From positions 531,675 through 595,674 of the forward strand of contig CALSFV010000271.1 of assembly GCA_943737045.1 (NCBI GenBank): a stretch of DNA of 64,000 nt, written 5' to 3'. The position numbers and the translations under genes were made by a program. Origin of the DNA: Parapristionchus giblindavisi. Lineage: Eukaryota; Nematoda; Chromadorea; Rhabditida; Diplogasteridae. The first letter of the stretch is position 1. The number at the start of each line of letters is the position of its first letter. The notes below the pieces were generated by a model. That model had not been told where the DNA came from, ran no database searches, and saw only the letters and a list, made by a program, of their open reading frames with translations. Shown in pieces: positions 62,494-64,000 of the stretch.

Positions 62494-62593
62494 TTGGCTC
62501 CGCCTAGGCAGAGCCGTTCCAAAATTTTAGGCATTGGCCACGTCTTTCAACGAGCCAGATCGAATTAGTACCTCAAACTTGGGTAATTAAACC
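62494..62593 (-). ncRNA. sls-1: SL1 RNA gene, copy 72
   Basis: Class i unit; reads as copy 1. Confidence 0.95.
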
Positions 62594-63359
62594 GACGCTG
62601 CTATCGGCGTCGGTTTAATACCAGCCCGGCTCGGCGGGCCTGCGCTTGTGCGTCTCACATACTCTCGCTAGCCACTGATCATAGTGACTGCTGTAGTGGG
62701 CTAGTGTGTGTGGTGTGGCCTGAGGAAAAAAAATGAAAAGGAAAATGACAAATATGAAAAGTTGACAAATCTCAGTAAAATGGTCATAACTTCCTTTAAA
62801 ATGCTCCCTTCGAGCTGCCGTTTTGTGCAGGCGACGCGCCGCAAACGCCCGCTACGCTGTCCAATCAAAATCGCGATTAGAGAGGCGCTAAATCGGGCGG
62901 GAAACGACGACTTTTGATTGTTAGTAGTAAAATTTTTCTATTTTCTGTGATTCTTAGCGAAAAAATGCAAAATGTACAGTTTTTCCGTACAAAATCAGAC
63001 TGGACAGAAAAACTGTCCAGTTGGAGAGTATTGCCGCACTTTAACTACTGGATCGATAGTCGTTGTCACCTAAAGTGACATCGTGGTCACTTAAAGTGAC
63101 CAGTTCGAGAAATCCAAAATAAGAAAGATCAAGTGACAACAATCGATTAGTTCCTACATAATATTGATTGAATAGTTCAGGCATTCTAAATACCAGAAGG
63201 AAAGCTCATTCACATATGCTAGACGGTTTTAGCAAAATCAAGGGCGGCTAGCTTGATAAGATGACAGAGTAGAGATTAATCAATCAATAATGAAAAAAAT
63301 AGAACAACTTCCCGTACACTGTACGAGAAGTTGTTCTATTTCTTTAAATTCACCAATTA

Positions 63360-63459
63360 TTGGCTCCGCCTAGGCAGAGCCGTTCCAAAATTTTAGGCAT
63401 TGGCCACGTCTTTCAACGAGCCAGATCGAATTAGTACCTCAAACTTGGGTAATTAAACC
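63360..63459 (-). ncRNA. sls-1: SL1 RNA gene, copy 73 (last in array)
   Basis: Class h unit; gene unchanged. Its promoter lies in truncated unit 74, which still supplies about 490 bp upstream, so this terminal copy should keep its upstream region. Confidence 0.95.
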
Positions 63460-63473
63460 GACGCTGCTATCGG

Positions 63474-63965
63474 CGTCGGTTTAATACCAGCCCGGCTCGG
63501 CGGGCCTGCGCTTGTGCGTCTCACATACTCTCGCTAGCCACTGATCATAGTGACTGCTGTAGTGGGCTAGTGTGTGTGGTGTGGCCTGAGGAAAAAAAAT
63601 GAAAAGGAAAAATGACAAAATATGAAAAGTTGACAAAATCTCAGTAAAATGGTCATAACTTCCTTTAAAATGCTCCCTTCGAGCTGCCGTTTTGTGCAGG
63701 CGACGCGCCGCAACGCCCGCTACGCTGTCCAATCAAAATCGCGATTAGAGAGGCGCTAAATCGGGCGGGAAACGACGACTTTTGATTGTTAGTAGTAAAA
63801 TTTTTCTATTTTCTGTGATTCTTAGCGAAAAAATGCAAAATGTACAGTTTTTCCGTACAAAATCAGACTGGACAGAAAAACTGTCCAGTTGGAGAGTATT
63901 TCCGCACTTTAACTACTGGAATCGATAGTCGTTGTCACCTAAAGTGACATCGTGGTCACTTAAAG
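63474..63965. repeat. Truncated last unit (unit 74), no SL1 gene
   Basis: Matches the unit for 492 bp and stops inside the GGTCACTT-A-AAGTGACC palindrome, three bases into its right arm. The SL1 gene would lie about 260 bp further on, so it is absent. One extra A occurs before ATCGAT. Confidence 0.93.
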
Positions 63966-64000
63966 AAGGGGACCCACGAGTTTTTTCGTGACTAAACTGG
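63966..64000. other. Non-array flanking sequence
   Basis: After TTAAAG the text reads AAGGGGACCCACGAG and no longer matches the unit in either direction. It contains a small inverted repeat CACGA/TCGTG (63975-63990). Too short to identify; it could be unique flank, another repeat or an assembly join. Confidence 0.8.

Larger units (their letters stand above)
56516..62607. repeat. Uniform class i block (units 66-72)
   Basis: Seven adjacent units share GATA followed by a longer A-run before the 3' hairpin, with the plain GTCACC and CCAGCCCGG states. Units 65 and 73 on either side are class h. Confidence 0.75.
1..63965. repeat. Tandem array of 869-bp SL1 RNA gene units (73 complete plus one partial)
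   Basis: The same sequence recurs head to tail. Unit starts taken at CGTCGGTTTA give 73 intervals of 865-874 bp, mean about 869.5. Units look almost identical by eye; most differences are one-base homopolymer indels, plus a small set of linked variants that define classes a-i (see summary). Each complete unit carries one minus-strand SL1 RNA gene. The array is already in phase at base 1, so it probably continues to the left. Tandem SL gene arrays homogenised by unequal exchange are typical of nematodes; the class pattern shows such exchange here. Confidence 0.98.

Noticed and set aside
1..63965. CRISPR array
   Set aside because: Repeats are 869 bp and there are no unique spacers between them.

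Overview
The window is one long head-to-tail tandem array with a period of about 869 bp. It holds 73 complete units and a 492-bp partial unit (1-63965), followed by 35 bp of unrelated sequence (63966-64000). There is no credible protein-coding gene. The only gene I recognise is on the minus strand near the end of every complete unit: the nematode SL1 spliced-leader RNA gene. Its 22-nt leader (starts GGTTTAATTACCC, ends GTTTGAG) is followed at once by a GT splice donor, then stem-loop II with a GAAA loop, an Sm site (AATTTTGGA) and a GC-rich 3' stem-loop. This identifies the organism as a nematode; the species cannot be told from the sequence. No 5S rRNA gene is visible in the unit, unlike the linked 5S/SL1 arrays of C. 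elegans.

Layout of one unit (unit 1, with the gene's promoter lying in unit 2): 1-755 spacer rich in inverted repeats; 690-737 a 21-bp hairpin plus U-run just downstream of the SL RNA; 756-855 the SL1 gene, minus strand; 848-881 a 13-bp-arm palindrome that pairs the SL1 start with an inverted partial copy of itself upstream. Unit starts: 1, 870, 1741, 2609, 3482, 4351, 5220, 6091, 6961, 7833, 8701, 9572, 10441, 11309, 12179, 13047, 13917, 14785, 15654, 16523, 17393, 18261, 19131, 19998, 20867, 21735, 22605, 23478, 24348, 25220, 26088, 26960, 27829, 28698, 29568, 30437, 31306, 32176, 33045, 33913, 34781, 35648, 36517, 37388, 38256, 39126, 39993, 40861, 41731, 42600, 43472, 44346, 45217, 46087, 46960, 47830, 48701, 49572, 50441, 51310, 52178, 53048, 53916, 54784, 55651, 56516, 57389, 58261, 59129, 59998, 60868, 61738, 62608, 63474 (partial).

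Units fall into classes by linked variants. a = plain. b = GTCATCTAAAGTGACACC plus GTTAATAG. c = starts with CCAGCTCGG, otherwise plain. d = GTCATCTAAAGTGACACC only. e = CCAGCTCGG start plus AAAAATTTTC. f = GCGCCTCTC cluster, TTCGAACTG and GTCATC. g = CCAGCTCGG start plus AATGAAAA (no GAT). h = AATGAAAA only. i = plain with GATAAAAAAATAG. The order gives two levels of higher-order repeat. Units 1-11 are plain. Units 12-26 and 27-41 are two copies of a 15-unit, 13.0-kb block (b c b c b c a a d e f g h a a). Unit 42 is plain. Units 43-53 and 54-64 are two copies of an 11-unit, 9.57-kb block (d e f g e f g h h h h). Unit 65 is h, 66-72 are i, 73 is h, and 74 is cut at the array edge.

All copies encode what is essentially the same SL RNA, so the array acts as a high-dose source of the SL1 snRNP substrate for trans-splicing. 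Nearly all of the variation lies in the spacer and in homopolymer lengths. All identities and counts were read by eye; nothing was aligned or searched by computer.
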